Source: Streptomyces sp. NBC_01445 (GTDB taxonomy: Bacteria > Actinomycetota > Actinomycetes > Streptomycetales > Streptomycetaceae). From it: a stretch of 64,000 nt of DNA. The notes beneath the pieces were generated by a model that was not told where the DNA came from, ran no database searches, and saw only the letters and a program-made list of their open reading frames with translations. Shown piece by piece: positions 26,490 through 35,758 of the stretch (positions are counted from its first letter, which is position 1; every line of letters starts with the position of its first letter). The stretch lies in the NCBI RefSeq assembly GCF_035918235.1, contig NZ_CP109486.1, positions 248,001-312,000 on the forward strand, in the 5' to 3' direction. The position numbers and the translations under genes were made by a program.

Positions 26490-27314
26490 TCAGAACCTCT
26501 CGGCGACGTGCTTGCCGAGATCGAGTTCGATTCCCTGAGGCTGCTGCAAGCCGCGCTCGAAGAGGCTACGCAGGTGATCCGCGTTCTCCGGACGCATCGA
26601 CGTGCGCCTGAAGGCGGCCAGAGCGGCTGCGTAGTCCCCCGCTGGGATTGCGGTGGCCGCGTCGACGAACTCCTTCGCACCGGAGACCCCGGCCTTGCTG
26701 AAGCCGGCGATGCGGCGGGCGAAGGTGTCGACGAAGTCGTCCAGCTCGCCCTCGGGAAGAACACGGTTGACGTAGCCGTATTCGGCAGCGAGCTGAGCCG
26801 GGAAGTCGTCTCCTCCCAGCACGATCTCCATCGCGCGGCCCCGGCCCACCAACTCGGCCAGTCGCCCCATCGGGTTGCCACCGGGTACGGCACCGAAGCC
26901 CACCTCGGGCTGCCCCAGGATCGCATTGGTGCCGGCGAAGCGGATGTCCGTGTTCAGGACGAACTCACTTCCTGCTCCTCGGACACGACCCTTGATGGCC
27001 GAGATCGTGACAGCCGGGACCCGGCTGAGGCGAAGGAGGCTATCCGGGTAGGGGAGGAGCCCGGTGGGACCCGGCGCCGTGGTGTATACGCGCTCGATCT
27101 CGGACAGGAGGTCGAAATGTGCCATGAAGAAGTCAGGGTTGGCACTCTGGAACACCACAACGGTCAGATCGGGGTCCTCCTCCATGCGGGTCACCAAATC
27201 GGCCAGCTGCTCGACGGTGTCCGGATCGATGAGGTTGATCGGGCCGTTCTCGAAGGTCACCTTCCAGTAGGACGGCGACACCGCATGTACCTGGAACTGC
27301 GAGTGATTGCTCAT
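26490..27314 (-). CDS. Enoyl-CoA hydratase/isomerase-family protein
   Basis: A 274-residue crotonase-fold protein. The oxyanion-hole region is AIKGRVRGAGSEFVLNTDIRFAG, and the later LGQPEVGFGAVPGGNPMGRLAELVG block has a catalytic-type acidic residue. The N-terminal crotonase strand NGPINLIDPDTVEQLADLV is present, although the first oxyanion motif is less canonical (HFDLLSEIERV). ATG 27314 is chosen where homology begins, with AGGG about ten bases upstream; the frame is open further back. It stands alone and convergent with the peptide operon, so its pathway is not indicated. Confidence 0.83.
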   Translation of the reverse strand: MSNHSQFQVHAVSPSYWKVTFENGPINLIDPDTVEQLADLVTRMEEDPDLTVVVFQSANPDFFMAHFDLLSEIERVYTTAPGPTGLLPYPDSLLRLSRVPAVTISAIKGRVRGAGSEFVLNTDIRFAGTNAILGQPEVGFGAVPGGNPMGRLAELVGRGRAMEIVLGGDDFPAQLAAEYGYVNRVLPEGELDDFVDTFARRIAGFSKAGVSGAKEFVDAATAIPAGDYAAALAAFRRTSMRPENADHLRSLFERGLQQPQGIELDLGKHVAERF

Positions 27315-27770
27315 GGGGACGACCCTAGAGCCTCTGACTTTAAATTTGCAACTTAGCTTGACTTGACTCTGCCCTCTGGCCCCGCTTTCAAGGGAAACCG
27401 CGAGTTCGAGGGCGCCGGACTGCCACCGCATCGGTGCCGAGCAGGCGCGTCCGTCGTCCGGCTTGAGCGGATGGTGCCGCGAGTCACGGAGGAGGTGATG
27501 CAGGTGGGGTTATTACTGCTGTTCATGGCACAGCCCGAAGGCGCTCGCGCATTCTGCCGCTGCAGCAAGGAGGGGCAGGAGGGGGCCCTCGAGGGCTGTC
27601 CGGCTGTCAAGAGAACCATGGACCCAGCGGTGCTCACTGGAGCGCGGCCAGGTTCTCTGTGTACCACCCCACCACGAACCCTGTGGGCCGCTGGCCCCGC
27701 AGTTCCGCCTCATCCCGGACACCGCTCCGTTCGGCTGGGCGGGCTCGGGAACTCGTTGGTGGGGATGCCT
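27315..27770. other. Intergenic stretch without a supported gene
   Basis: About 455 bases between the crotonase-fold gene start and the end of the HxlR gene. An open frame on the plus strand has a composition unlike the neighbouring genes and no recognisable motif. An A/T-rich patch near 27340-27360 could hold the crotonase promoter. Confidence 0.35.
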
Positions 27771-28268
27771 TCAGTCGGACTGGCTGAGGGATGAACTCTG
27801 AGGGTCAGGTGCCGCCATCAGCGACACATCCTCCATGGGAACCTCGCGACCATCGTCATCAAGGAACCCCACATGGACGGCCCGACCCGTGGAGCGGGTC
27901 CGCCGGGCAGCGGAGGGACCTGCGGGCCGCGGTCGGTGACGATCACCCCACTGCTGCAGCGCACCCAGGACGGGCTGCAGTTCGAGCCCGGCTGGCGTCA
28001 GGTGATAGCTCTGCCGGTGCCTACTGCCGGCCTCTTGGTACGCCAGTGTCCGCAGCACTCCGGCATCGACGAGAACCTTGAGTCGGTCACTGAGCAGGTT
28101 CGACGCGATGCCGAGAGCTGACCGAATTTCGGCGAACCGGTGCCTGCCGTAAAGCACCTCCCGCAGCACCAGCAGAGTCCACCGCTCGCCGAGGATCTGC
28201 AGGCTCCGCTCCATGGAACAGGCCGGCTCGTCATCCATGGGGCCGGACACGTGCCTTCCTGGCGGCAC
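27771..28268 (-). CDS. HxlR-family winged-helix regulator
   Basis: About 165 residues from GTG 28268, which has GGAGG eight bases before it; ATG 28238 is the conservative alternative. The core about 20-115 is an HxlR/MarR-like winged helix: CSMERSLQILGERWTLLVLREV, FAEIRSALGIASNLLSDRLKVLVDAGVL, then the wing and HLTPAGLELQPVLGALQQWG. The last 45 residues are an extra tail. Such regulators often respond to aldehydes or oxidants through a cysteine near the start; one is present in PACSMERS. It is divergent from the LacI gene across a 414-base gap in which no operator could be assigned. Confidence 0.87.
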   Translation of the reverse strand: MPPGRHVSGPMDDEPACSMERSLQILGERWTLLVLREVLYGRHRFAEIRSALGIASNLLSDRLKVLVDAGVLRTLAYQEAGSRHRQSYHLTPAGLELQPVLGALQQWGDRHRPRPAGPSAARRTRSTGRAVHVGFLDDDGREVPMEDVSLMAAPDPQSSSLSQSD

Positions 28269-28682
28269 AGAACTCACCTCCACATCGACGCCGGTTACTC
28301 GCTCCGGTGGCCGCATACACCGCGCGGCCTCCACCTTATAGCTGAGTTTACTATTGCCCGCCAGCTGGCACGGACGTCTTCCGGGCGGGAGCAGGCGACT
28401 CGGGCAGGTCCCGCCAGCGATGGTCCCGGAAGGGGTTGCCGCTGTCGCGGCTTTCAACATGGTCTCCCGGCCCTCCCGGGGGCGCCGACCCTCTGAACGT
28501 GAGCGCACCGCCGGTGTCCCCATGGTGGTGACAGCTTGTCGTGAATGGAGGGGCTGTCGGTGACACCTGTCGTACATCGCATGGTTCGCCTCGGCTTCAC
28601 GCACCGACCACGACAAACATAGTGAGACCGATTCCGGAGAACGGGCTGCAGATGCGTGCAGGTGGAGCCGTATCCTCATGCC

Positions 28683-29684
28683 ATGGTGACGAGTGTCGAT
28701 CTGGCCCGGCAGCTGGGTCTTTCGCAGACGACGGTGTCGCGGGCGCTGCGTGGTCATCCCTCAGTGACGGAGAAGACCCGTCGACGCGTGATCGACGCGG
28801 CGCAGGCGCTGGGGTACCGGCCCGATGCCGCGGCCCGGATGCTAGTGACGCGTCGGGCGAAGGCGCTCGGCGTGGTCGTGGCCGACCTCAGGAGTCCCCT
28901 GTACCCGCCGGCGATCGCGACGATCCAGGAGCGGTCTGCGGCGCGCGGCTATCGGATGGCCCTCATCCGCGACCCCGAGGAAGCGCACGACGCGGACGCC
29001 GTGGAGGTCTTGAACGAGGCGATCGTCGACGGGCTGATCTTCATGTCTGCCACGGACGACTCCCCGGGAGTGGCCCGGGTGGCGGCGCGTCACATGCCGA
29101 TGGTGCTGCTCAGCCGCGACTTCTCGGACCTGCGGGCGGACACCGTCATGAGCGAGGACCGGGCGGGCGGTGCCCTGGTCGCACATCACCTGGGCGAGCT
29201 GGGGCACCGCAGGATCGCGATGCTGTCGGTGCCGCGCACGGTGAGCAATGGCCGTGAGCGTGAGGACGGGATGCGGGACGCGCTCCGCGAGCGTGGCCTG
29301 GATCTGCCCGAACAGTACGTGCGGCGGGGGCCCATCGATCACGAGAGCGGGCTGGAGATGGCCCGCTCGTTGTTGGCGGTGGAGCCGCGGCCGACCGCGA
29401 TCTTCTGCTCGACGGACTCCTTCGCGTTCGCGGCGCTCGATGCGGCGTCACAGCTCGGGATCCGGGTGCCTGAGGAGTTGTCCGTGGTCGGGTTCGACGA
29501 CTCGGAACCGGCCCGGTGGTCGATGATCAACCTCACCACGGTGCACCAGCCGTTCACGGAGATGGCGGCGAAGGCGGTGGACGTGCTCATCGACCGGCTC
29601 GAGGGCCGGGCGGACGGCGAGTTCTCCCAGACGGTCTTTCCGGTGCGGCTGATCGAGCGGGGCACGACCGCCGCTCCGGCGTGA
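28683..29684 (+). CDS. LacI-family transcriptional regulator
   Basis: About 333 residues. The N-terminal headpiece SVDLARQLGLSQTTVSRALRG is a classic LacI helix-turn-helix followed by the hinge helix ALGYRPDAAARML. A periplasmic-binding-like sensor domain runs to the end, with LGVVVADLRSPLYPP, LGHRRIAMLSVP, RPTAIFCSTDSFAFAAL and LSVVGFDDSEPARWSMINLTTV. The start is ATG 28683 or GTG 28686. It is convergent with the SDR/isomerase pair and close to a CG-centred palindrome at 31390, so it probably controls the catabolic genes there in response to a sugar or polyol. Confidence 0.9.
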   Translation: MVTSVDLARQLGLSQTTVSRALRGHPSVTEKTRRRVIDAAQALGYRPDAAARMLVTRRAKALGVVVADLRSPLYPPAIATIQERSAARGYRMALIRDPEEAHDADAVEVLNEAIVDGLIFMSATDDSPGVARVAARHMPMVLLSRDFSDLRADTVMSEDRAGGALVAHHLGELGHRRIAMLSVPRTVSNGREREDGMRDALRERGLDLPEQYVRRGPIDHESGLEMARSLLAVEPRPTAIFCSTDSFAFAALDAASQLGIRVPEELSVVGFDDSEPARWSMINLTTVHQPFTEMAAKAVDVLIDRLEGRADGEFSQTVFPVRLIERGTTAAPA

Positions 29685-29696
29685 ACGTACGGAGGA

Positions 29697-30464
29697 TCAG
29701 GCGGTGTTGCGTCCGCCGCTCAGGTCGAGGGTCTGTCCCGTGGTGTAGCTGGCCTCCGGTGAGAGCAGCCAGGCCGCGAGCGCGGCGAATTCCTCCGGAG
29801 TTCCGACGCGGCCCATCGGTACCCGGGCGAGCAGCGCGGCATTGCGTTCCTCGCTGAGGTCTTCGAGCATGCGGGTCCGCATCATCGAGGGGGCGACGGC
29901 GTTGACGGTGATGCCGTCGCGGGCGTACTCCTTGGCCGCGGTCTTCACCAGGGAGATGACAGCGGCCTTCGACGCGGAGTAGGCGGCCTGGTGCGGGTTG
30001 CCTTCGCGGCCGGCTATGGAGGACAGGATGGTGACACGTCCGTAGCCGCGTGCACGCATCGCCGGCAGGGCGGCGCCGAGGCCGTGCAGGCAGCCGTCGA
30101 GGTTGATGGCGAGGGTGCGCTGCCAGCCGTCCCTGGGTGTCTCGTCGATCGGTGTCTCGGGGCCCTGCACGCCGTGGGCCAGGAGCGCGCCGTCGAGCCG
30201 CCCGTGTGTGCGCATGATGTCGGCGACGACCCGGGACCAGGCCTCCGGGTCGGTGACATCAAGGGACAGGCATGCCTCGGGAGAGGAGCCGTCCCCGTCG
30301 CCCGCCACGTCCGTGCAGATCACGGTGGCACCTTCACGGGCGAGGCGCCGGCAGGTGGGTGCGGCGAGTCCGCCCGCCGCGCCGGTGACGAGGATGACCT
30401 GGTCACGGTAGCGGCCGGGCCAGTAGTCGGCGGTGGGGGCCATGGTGTCGACGAGCTCGGTCAT
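29697..30464 (-). CDS. Short-chain dehydrogenase/reductase
   Basis: A 255-residue classical SDR. The cofactor motif is VTGAAGGLA, with an acidic residue after the second strand (CTDVAG) suggesting NAD preference, followed by LLAHGVQG replacing the usual NNAG block, catalytic Ser in TILSSIAG and the YSASK tetrad residues. It overlaps the TIM-barrel gene upstream (TGATG), so the two are one operon. With the isomerase and MFS/FAD genes across the divergent promoter it probably oxidises a sugar-like or hydroaromatic substrate. Confidence 0.88.
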   Translation of the reverse strand: MTELVDTMAPTADYWPGRYRDQVILVTGAAGGLAAPTCRRLAREGATVICTDVAGDGDGSSPEACLSLDVTDPEAWSRVVADIMRTHGRLDGALLAHGVQGPETPIDETPRDGWQRTLAINLDGCLHGLGAALPAMRARGYGRVTILSSIAGREGNPHQAAYSASKAAVISLVKTAAKEYARDGITVNAVAPSMMRTRMLEDLSEERNAALLARVPMGRVGTPEEFAALAAWLLSPEASYTTGQTLDLSGGRNTA

Positions 30465-31318
30465 CAGCGGACTCCTGCGGTGTCGGGGGAGGTGAGCAGT
30501 GTGGTGGTGGCCCGGTGGAGGGCCTTCAGATACGCGGCGGTGCCTTCGCGCGCGGTCCGGTCGACGCTGGGCACCTCGACGCTGACCGGGACGTCAGGCA
30601 GGGCGCGCAGGATCTCGGCCAGCGGGAAAGCGCCCGATCCGGGTGCCAGGCGCTGCGCCCGGGACTCGATCTGCCGCGAGGAACCGTCGACGCTCTGCCC
30701 GAGCGGGAGTTCCGTCGGTGTGGGCAGGTCCGGGACCGTGGCCGGGCCGTCGCAGAGCTGGATCACCTCGACGACCCCGGTGGGCAGCGCTTCGAGGTCG
30801 GCGACCGTGCCGCCCGCGCGCACGAAGTGCAGGACATCGAGCATGATCCCGGCCCCCGTCCCCTCGGCCAACCGCGCGGCCTTCGCGACCGTGTCGACGC
30901 ACTGGTAGGAGATCGGTTCGAGGCAGGGACGGATACCGAAGCCGGACGCGTCGGCCGTCAACTCGGCCAGCGAGTCCCGCAGTTGGGACGGGTCGGGGTC
31001 TCCCCCGATGACGTTCAGGACGCGCGCGCCGAGTTCCGCCCCGGCCTCCAGCGCGGGCATCCAGTCGGCGCGCCCGCGCACACCGTCGAGGGTGAAGGCC
31101 TCGACGTCCAGGACCGAGACACCGGTGCTGCGACAACGCCGGACCGTCTCGGCCGTCATCGGCATCCCGGCCGCGATCGGATAGCGGGCCTCCGTCGGGG
31201 TGGCGGGGAAGACCCGCACACCGACCGAGGCGAAGTCCGCCTCGGCGGCCGCGGTGACCAGGGAGGGCGGGTCGAGATGCAGGGCCGACAAGTGAGCGAG
31301 CCCGAACGTGACGTCCAC
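30464..31318 (-). CDS. Sugar phosphate isomerase/epimerase-like TIM barrel
   Basis: A 284-residue protein of the AP-endonuclease-2 fold used by xylose isomerase-like and inosose dehydratase-like enzymes. Probable metal ligands lie in CLEPISY (Glu), MLDVLHFVRAGG (Asp, His) and SVEVPSVDR (Glu), spaced as in the family. The start is GTG 31318. It is the first gene of a leftward operon with the SDR and is divergent from the MFS gene, with a palindrome in between. The substrate is unknown. Confidence 0.83.
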   Translation of the reverse strand: MDVTFGLAHLSALHLDPPSLVTAAAEADFASVGVRVFPATPTEARYPIAAGMPMTAETVRRCRSTGVSVLDVEAFTLDGVRGRADWMPALEAGAELGARVLNVIGGDPDPSQLRDSLAELTADASGFGIRPCLEPISYQCVDTVAKAARLAEGTGAGIMLDVLHFVRAGGTVADLEALPTGVVEVIQLCDGPATVPDLPTPTELPLGQSVDGSSRQIESRAQRLAPGSGAFPLAEILRALPDVPVSVEVPSVDRTAREGTAAYLKALHRATTTLLTSPDTAGVR

Positions 31319-31347
31319 GTATTTGAACCACCAATCGAGTGCGGGTA

Positions 31348-31377
31348 TTGACGCCGCGCAGATGACGTTCCTACGCT
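31348..31377 (+). promoter_or_regulatory. Predicted promoter of the MFS/FAD operon
   Basis: TTGACG at 31348-31353 and TACGCT at 31372-31377 are separated by 18 bases. The predicted transcription start falls near 31384, directly before the 16-base palindrome, so a repressor bound there would block initiation. The -10 is weak. Confidence 0.4.
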
Positions 31378-31389
31378 GCCCAAACCAGA

Positions 31390-31405
31390 ATGACTACGTA
31401 GTCAT
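31390..31405. promoter_or_regulatory. 16-bp perfect palindrome, LacI-type operator candidate
   Basis: ATGACTACGTAGTCAT is a perfect palindrome with a central CG, the form typical of LacI-family operators. It lies in the divergent region between the isomerase (minus) and MFS (plus) genes, just after a predicted promoter. The LacI-type regulator at 28683 is the obvious candidate to bind it. Confidence 0.55.
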
Positions 31406-31490
31406 CCCGGTGTCAATGACTTCCTGCCCAGCAGGACGCGACTCTCACGGCCCGTGCAGTGATCGATGGCCGCCCAGGTTTGGAGCAACG

Positions 31491-32852
31491 ATGCCCCACA
31501 ACAACTCTCACGCAGGGCCTATGGAGACCACAGTGGTCTCCATGGACAGCCCGCACCCCCCTGGTGGTGCCTCACCGCGACGCCGGGCGGCGGCCAGCAT
31601 GGCCGGTGCCGTGATCGACTGGTACGACTTCTTCCTCTACGGCATCGCCGCCGCGACGATCTTCGGGCCGCAGTACTTCCCTTCGCACGACGAGTTCGTC
31701 GGGCTTCTCGCCTCCATGGGCTCGTTCGCCGTCGGATTCGTCTTCAGGCCGCTGGGCGGCGCCATCTTCGGCCACTTCGGTGACCGCATCGGGCGCAGGC
31801 AGATGCTGTTCCTCACCGTGCTCATCATGGGTCTGGCCAGCGCCGCGATCGGCGCACTTCCCACCTACGCGGCGATGGGCATCGCAGCCCCCATCTGCCT
31901 GGTGCTGCTGCGTGCGATCCAGGGCGTGGCGGTCGGCGGAGAGTGGGGCGGCGCCGCCCTGATGGCCGTGGAAAGCGCCCCGCCAGGGAAGAAGAACTTC
32001 CTCGCCAGCGGCGTCCAGGTCGGCTCCTTCATCGGCCTGCTGCTCGGCACCGCCGTCTTCTCCCTGATGCAGGCGCTCACCACACAGGCCCAGTTCGAGT
32101 CCTGGGGCTGGCGCATCCCCTTCCTGATCAGCCTCGTCTTCGCCGTCGCCGGCCTCCTCATCCGCACGGGCGTGGCGGAGTCCACCGAGTTCGCCGAGGC
32201 CAAGGAGAAGCGGGAGCGGGCCAAGGCGCCGCTCTGGGTGGCGCTGAAGACCTCGCCCCTGCGGATCCTCGCGGTGATCGGCATGCGCCTCGTCGACCAG
32301 GGCTGCTTCTACATCGCCTTCACCTTCTCCCTCGTCTACGTGGAGAACTACACCGACCACCCGACGAGCACGGTGCTGACCGCGTCCATGATCGCTCTGG
32401 TTCTCGCCTCACTCCTCACCCCCGTCTACGGCAAGCTCGCCGACCGGGTGGGAGTCCGCTGGTTCTACGTCGCTGGCCCCCTCTGCGCCGCCGCGGCCGC
32501 GGTCCCGTTCTTCCTGTCCCTGCGCTCGGGCTCCCTGGTGCTGATGACACTGGCCTTCTTCGCCCTGATCAACCTCGGGCACAACATCTCCACCGCGGTG
32601 CAACAGACCTGGTTCACCGGCATGTTCGACATCTCCGTGCGCTACAGCGGCGCCGGATTCGGCTACGCCCTGGCCGGCGCGGTCGGCGGCTTCATCCCGC
32701 TGGTCGCCACCGCTCTCGCCGGACACGACGGCGACTGGCTCGGCGTGGCCCTGCTCTTGGCAGGACTCGCCCTCGCCGCCCTGGTCACCGGCCTGTTCGC
32801 CTACCGATGGACGTCCGCGGCCGCCACGGACCAACGGCACGAGCCCGTATGA
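31491..32852 (+). CDS. MFS metabolite:proton symporter
   Basis: A 453-residue transporter with twelve predicted membrane segments, of the ShiA/KgtP metabolite-H+ symporter group: AGAVIDWYDFFLYGIAAATIFGP near the start, GDRIGRRQ in the first loop, LVLLRAIQGVAVGGEWGGAAL, and a repeat of the loop motif in GKLADRVGVRW. ATG 31491 follows GGAG by five bases. It is probably co-transcribed with the FAD oxidoreductase 95 bases downstream. Members import organic acids such as shikimate or alpha-ketoglutarate, suggesting an acid substrate for this locus. Confidence 0.88.
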   Translation: MPHNNSHAGPMETTVVSMDSPHPPGGASPRRRAAASMAGAVIDWYDFFLYGIAAATIFGPQYFPSHDEFVGLLASMGSFAVGFVFRPLGGAIFGHFGDRIGRRQMLFLTVLIMGLASAAIGALPTYAAMGIAAPICLVLLRAIQGVAVGGEWGGAALMAVESAPPGKKNFLASGVQVGSFIGLLLGTAVFSLMQALTTQAQFESWGWRIPFLISLVFAVAGLLIRTGVAESTEFAEAKEKRERAKAPLWVALKTSPLRILAVIGMRLVDQGCFYIAFTFSLVYVENYTDHPTSTVLTASMIALVLASLLTPVYGKLADRVGVRWFYVAGPLCAAAAAVPFFLSLRSGSLVLMTLAFFALINLGHNISTAVQQTWFTGMFDISVRYSGAGFGYALAGAVGGFIPLVATALAGHDGDWLGVALLLAGLALAALVTGLFAYRWTSAAATDQRHEPV

Positions 32853-32947
32853 CCCACCCGAGAAGGTGACGTCGACCCGACCGGCGGCAGATCAGCACGC
32901 GAGCAAGCAATACGCCGGGACAACACACCGGCGGAAAGAGAGACCCC

Positions 32948-34711
32948 ATGAGTGCCCAAGCCACCACCACGTCCAGTCACGGGCAGGCGGCAGCAAGGGA
33001 GTTGGACTGCGACCTGTTGGTGATCGGGTCGGGCGCCGGCGGCCTGTCGGCCGCGGTCACCGCCGCCTGGCACGGCCTGAAGGTGGTCGTGGTCGAGAAG
33101 GACCCGGTCTGTGGCGGCGCCACCGCCTGGTCCGGCGGCTGGATGTGGACACCGCGCCACCCATTGGCCCAGGCCGAGGGCTTCGTCGAGGACATCGACC
33201 AGCCGCGTACCTACCTCAAGAACGTCCTGGGCAAGGAATTCGACGAGACACGGGTGAACGCCTTCCTCGAGGCCGCTCCCCACATGGTCGGCTTCTTCCA
33301 CGACCACACCAGCCTGCGCTTCGTCAACGGCGCCAAGATCGCCGACATCCAGGCGTGGCAGCCCGGTGCGAGCGCCGGCGGCCGTCAGGTGGGACCCGAG
33401 CCGATCAACGCCCGCCGCCTGAGCAAGTCCTTGCGCCGCAAACTGCGCCCGCAGATGTACGAGACCTCGTTCCTCGGCATGGGCATCATGGCCGGCCCGG
33501 ACCTGCAGCACTTCCTGCACGCCACCACCTCGGTCAAGGGCTTCCTCCACGCCGCCCGGCGCGTCGCCCTCCACACACTGGACCTCGTCACGCATCGGCG
33601 CGGTATGCACCTGGTCAACGGGCCGGCGCTCGTGGCCCGACTGGCGAAGTCCGCCGAGGACCTGGGCGTGAAGCTCTATGTCAACGCCCCCGCCACACGC
33701 CTGCTCACCGAACGCGGCAAGGTCAACGGAGCCGTGGTCTCCACCCCGCGGGGCGACGTCACCATCCGCGCCCGCCGTGGCACGGTCCTGGCCACCGGCG
33801 GCTTCCCGCACGACGACGAGCGGCGCCGCGCCCTCTTCCCCAAGGGCACCGGCGTGGACCACCAGGCCTTGGCCCCCGCCGCCACCACCGGCGACGGCAT
33901 TCGCCTCGCCGAGGCGGTCGGCGGAGTCCTCGACACCACCGGCGCCTCCCCCGCCGCCTGGTGCCCGGTCTCCCCCGTCAAGCTTCCGAACGGCCGTACC
34001 GGCAGGTTCCCCCACATCGTCGACCGCGGAAAGCCCGGACTTCTCGCGGTGATGCGCGACGGCCGACGCTTCGTCAACGAAGCGAACGGCTACTACGACT
34101 ACGTCACCGCCATGATCGACGCCACTCCGCAGGGAGAAGAAGTGGTCTCCTGGCTCATCTGCGACCACCAGTTCCAGCGCCGCTACCCCTTCGGCATGGC
34201 CAAGCCGTTCCCGGTCCCGCAGTGGCCCTACCTGCGCAGCGGATACATGACGCGCGGACGCACCCTGGAGGAACTCGCGCAGACCTGCGGCATCGACCCG
34301 GTCCAACTCCGGTGCACCGTCGACGAGTTCAACCAGCACGCACGCCAGGGAGAGGACCCCGAGTTCCAGCGGGGCACCACCCCCTTCAACCGCGGCTCCG
34401 GTGACTACGCGCACGGCCCCAACCCGTCCCTGGCTCCACTGGAGAAGGGCCCCTTCTACGCGATCAAGGTGCTGCCCGGCAGCTTCGGAACCTTCGCCGG
34501 CCTGAACACCGACGACCGGGCGCGGGTGCTGAACGCGACCGGCGAGGCGATCCCCGGCCTGTACGCGGCGGGTTGCGACCAGGCCAACGTGATGGGTGGT
34601 CACTACCCGTCCGGTGGCATCAACATCGGCCCCGCCATGACCTTCGGCTACGTCGCCGCCCGTCACGCCGCCAACGCCACCGCGTACGAGACCGGGTCGC
34701 GCCCCCGCTGA
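32948..34711 (+). CDS. FAD-dependent oxidoreductase (KstD/fumarate-reductase-like)
   Basis: A 587-residue flavoprotein of the FAD_binding_2 family. The dinucleotide site is LLVIGSGAGGLSAAVTAAWH with VVVVEK, followed by CGGATAWSGGWMWTP. A later strand LATGGF and the C-terminal YAAGCDQANVMGGHYPSGG with NIGPAMTFGYVAARHA complete the FAD fold. The family includes 3-ketosteroid dehydrogenases, fumarate reductases and urocanate reductase; it desaturates or reduces next to a carbonyl. Length and N-terminus are normal. Its partner MFS importer suggests that the imported acid is its substrate. Confidence 0.88.
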   Translation: MSAQATTTSSHGQAAARELDCDLLVIGSGAGGLSAAVTAAWHGLKVVVVEKDPVCGGATAWSGGWMWTPRHPLAQAEGFVEDIDQPRTYLKNVLGKEFDETRVNAFLEAAPHMVGFFHDHTSLRFVNGAKIADIQAWQPGASAGGRQVGPEPINARRLSKSLRRKLRPQMYETSFLGMGIMAGPDLQHFLHATTSVKGFLHAARRVALHTLDLVTHRRGMHLVNGPALVARLAKSAEDLGVKLYVNAPATRLLTERGKVNGAVVSTPRGDVTIRARRGTVLATGGFPHDDERRRALFPKGTGVDHQALAPAATTGDGIRLAEAVGGVLDTTGASPAAWCPVSPVKLPNGRTGRFPHIVDRGKPGLLAVMRDGRRFVNEANGYYDYVTAMIDATPQGEEVVSWLICDHQFQRRYPFGMAKPFPVPQWPYLRSGYMTRGRTLEELAQTCGIDPVQLRCTVDEFNQHARQGEDPEFQRGTTPFNRGSGDYAHGPNPSLAPLEKGPFYAIKVLPGSFGTFAGLNTDDRARVLNATGEAIPGLYAAGCDQANVMGGHYPSGGINIGPAMTFGYVAARHAANATAYETGSRPR

Positions 34712-34794
34712 GCGCTGCCGGTCAGGCGCTCCTCGCCGCCTGACCGGCACACCTGCCTTACACAGCATGGCTTTCTGCTCCGACCGATATGCGA

Positions 34795-34929
34795 GTCGTC
34801 CTGACGCAACCACTTCGACAACGTGACCGGATGGATGCCGAGGTCAACGGCCGTCTGCTTCTGTTCTTTTCCTGCCCGCACCAGCGCGATGGCACGGGCG
34901 CGGAACTCAGCGGGGTAGGCGCGGGGCAT
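34795..34929 (-). pseudogene. IS3-type transposase orfA remnant
   Basis: The first 45 codons match the usual helix-turn-helix start of IS3-family OrfA proteins (MPRAYPAEFRARAIALVRAG, then LGIHPVTLSKWLRQDD). After Asp-Asp the frame continues into unrelated sequence, the rest of OrfA and all of OrfB being absent. It marks a past insertion and deletion directly behind the FAD oxidoreductase gene. Confidence 0.75.
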
Positions 34930-35071
34930 GTCCGGCAGCCTTTCGTGAGGGCCGTCAGTTAGCCACCAAAACTGGAACCTGAGAGGTGGGGCAGGTCAAG
35001 ATGTCACCCGATCGTGCAGCAGACCAGGTCAAGAGAGCAGACAACGGGATCTGACACTGGCTCAGTAATGA

Positions 35072-35521
35072 CACGTAGCTACTGGCCCACAAACGGCACT
35101 TCACAATCAGCTACGGGCACTCGAACTCTGGCTCCGACTAGGGCAGTTGAAGAACTCTCTGCACGCCGCACTGCACGTCTTCAGTATCGGCATCGGCAAC
35201 CTCACTGACCGCCGCCCCACGATCTACTCCGTCGCCTACCTGCAGCTGTACAACCACATCGCGGAGAAAGCCACGATCCACGAGTGCGCCAACGAGACCT
35301 GCCGCCGGAGCTCCGTACGCCAGCGCGGCCGCGCCGAGTACGGGCAGAACCGCACCAGCGGCATCAAGTACTGCACCCGCGAATGCGCCCGCGCCCAGGC
35401 ACAGCGCGAACTCCGCCGACGCCGCAAAGAGCAGACCCCGCCGCTCCAGCAACCGCCGGCCAAGATGCCGACAACGCAGGGCAGCCCAGAGTCCATCGGC
35501 CAGACGGGAGATGGGCGCTGA
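35072..35521 (+). pseudogene. 5'-truncated CGNR-like zinc-finger protein gene
   Basis: An open frame of about 150 codons that begins at a stop codon (35069-35071) with no plausible start before TTG 35147. The encoded end contains LHNQLRALELWLRLGQLKNS, YLQLYNHIAEKATIHECANETCR, then RGRAEYGQNRTSGIKYCTRECARAQAQRELRRRRKE. This resembles the C-terminal zinc finger of longer streptomycete proteins of the CGNR type: C-x4-C and C-x3-C pairs around an Arg-rich region. The missing N-terminal half and the nearby IS3 scrap point to a deletion. A short functional protein from TTG 35147 is not excluded. Confidence 0.6.
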
Positions 35522-35758
35522 TCAACCTGCGCGAACACCAAGCAGAGGCCGTCTCGCGGATCCGGAAGTAGGCGGGATACCCCGCATGGTCGTCCGCGCC
35601 CGCCCGAGGCCGACGCCGAGGGGTGGCCAGCCTCGCTGATTGGACAGCGCTGCCCCCGCCCTGGACTTAGGTACTGCCGCGCGTGCCCGTCCACAACCTC
35701 CCGGTCAAGGGTTCGTTGAGCTCTCCGAACGTCCAGCCCATGAGCGGAAGGTGTCGTC

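Noticed and set aside
27363..27794. A possible 143-codon gene in the crotonase/HxlR gap
   Set aside because: Poor start context, no motif, and it runs into the end of the HxlR gene on the other strand.
32801..34813. A 670-codon minus-strand frame over the FAD oxidoreductase
   Set aside because: Shadow frame with no motif; the plus strand holds the complete FAD-binding protein.
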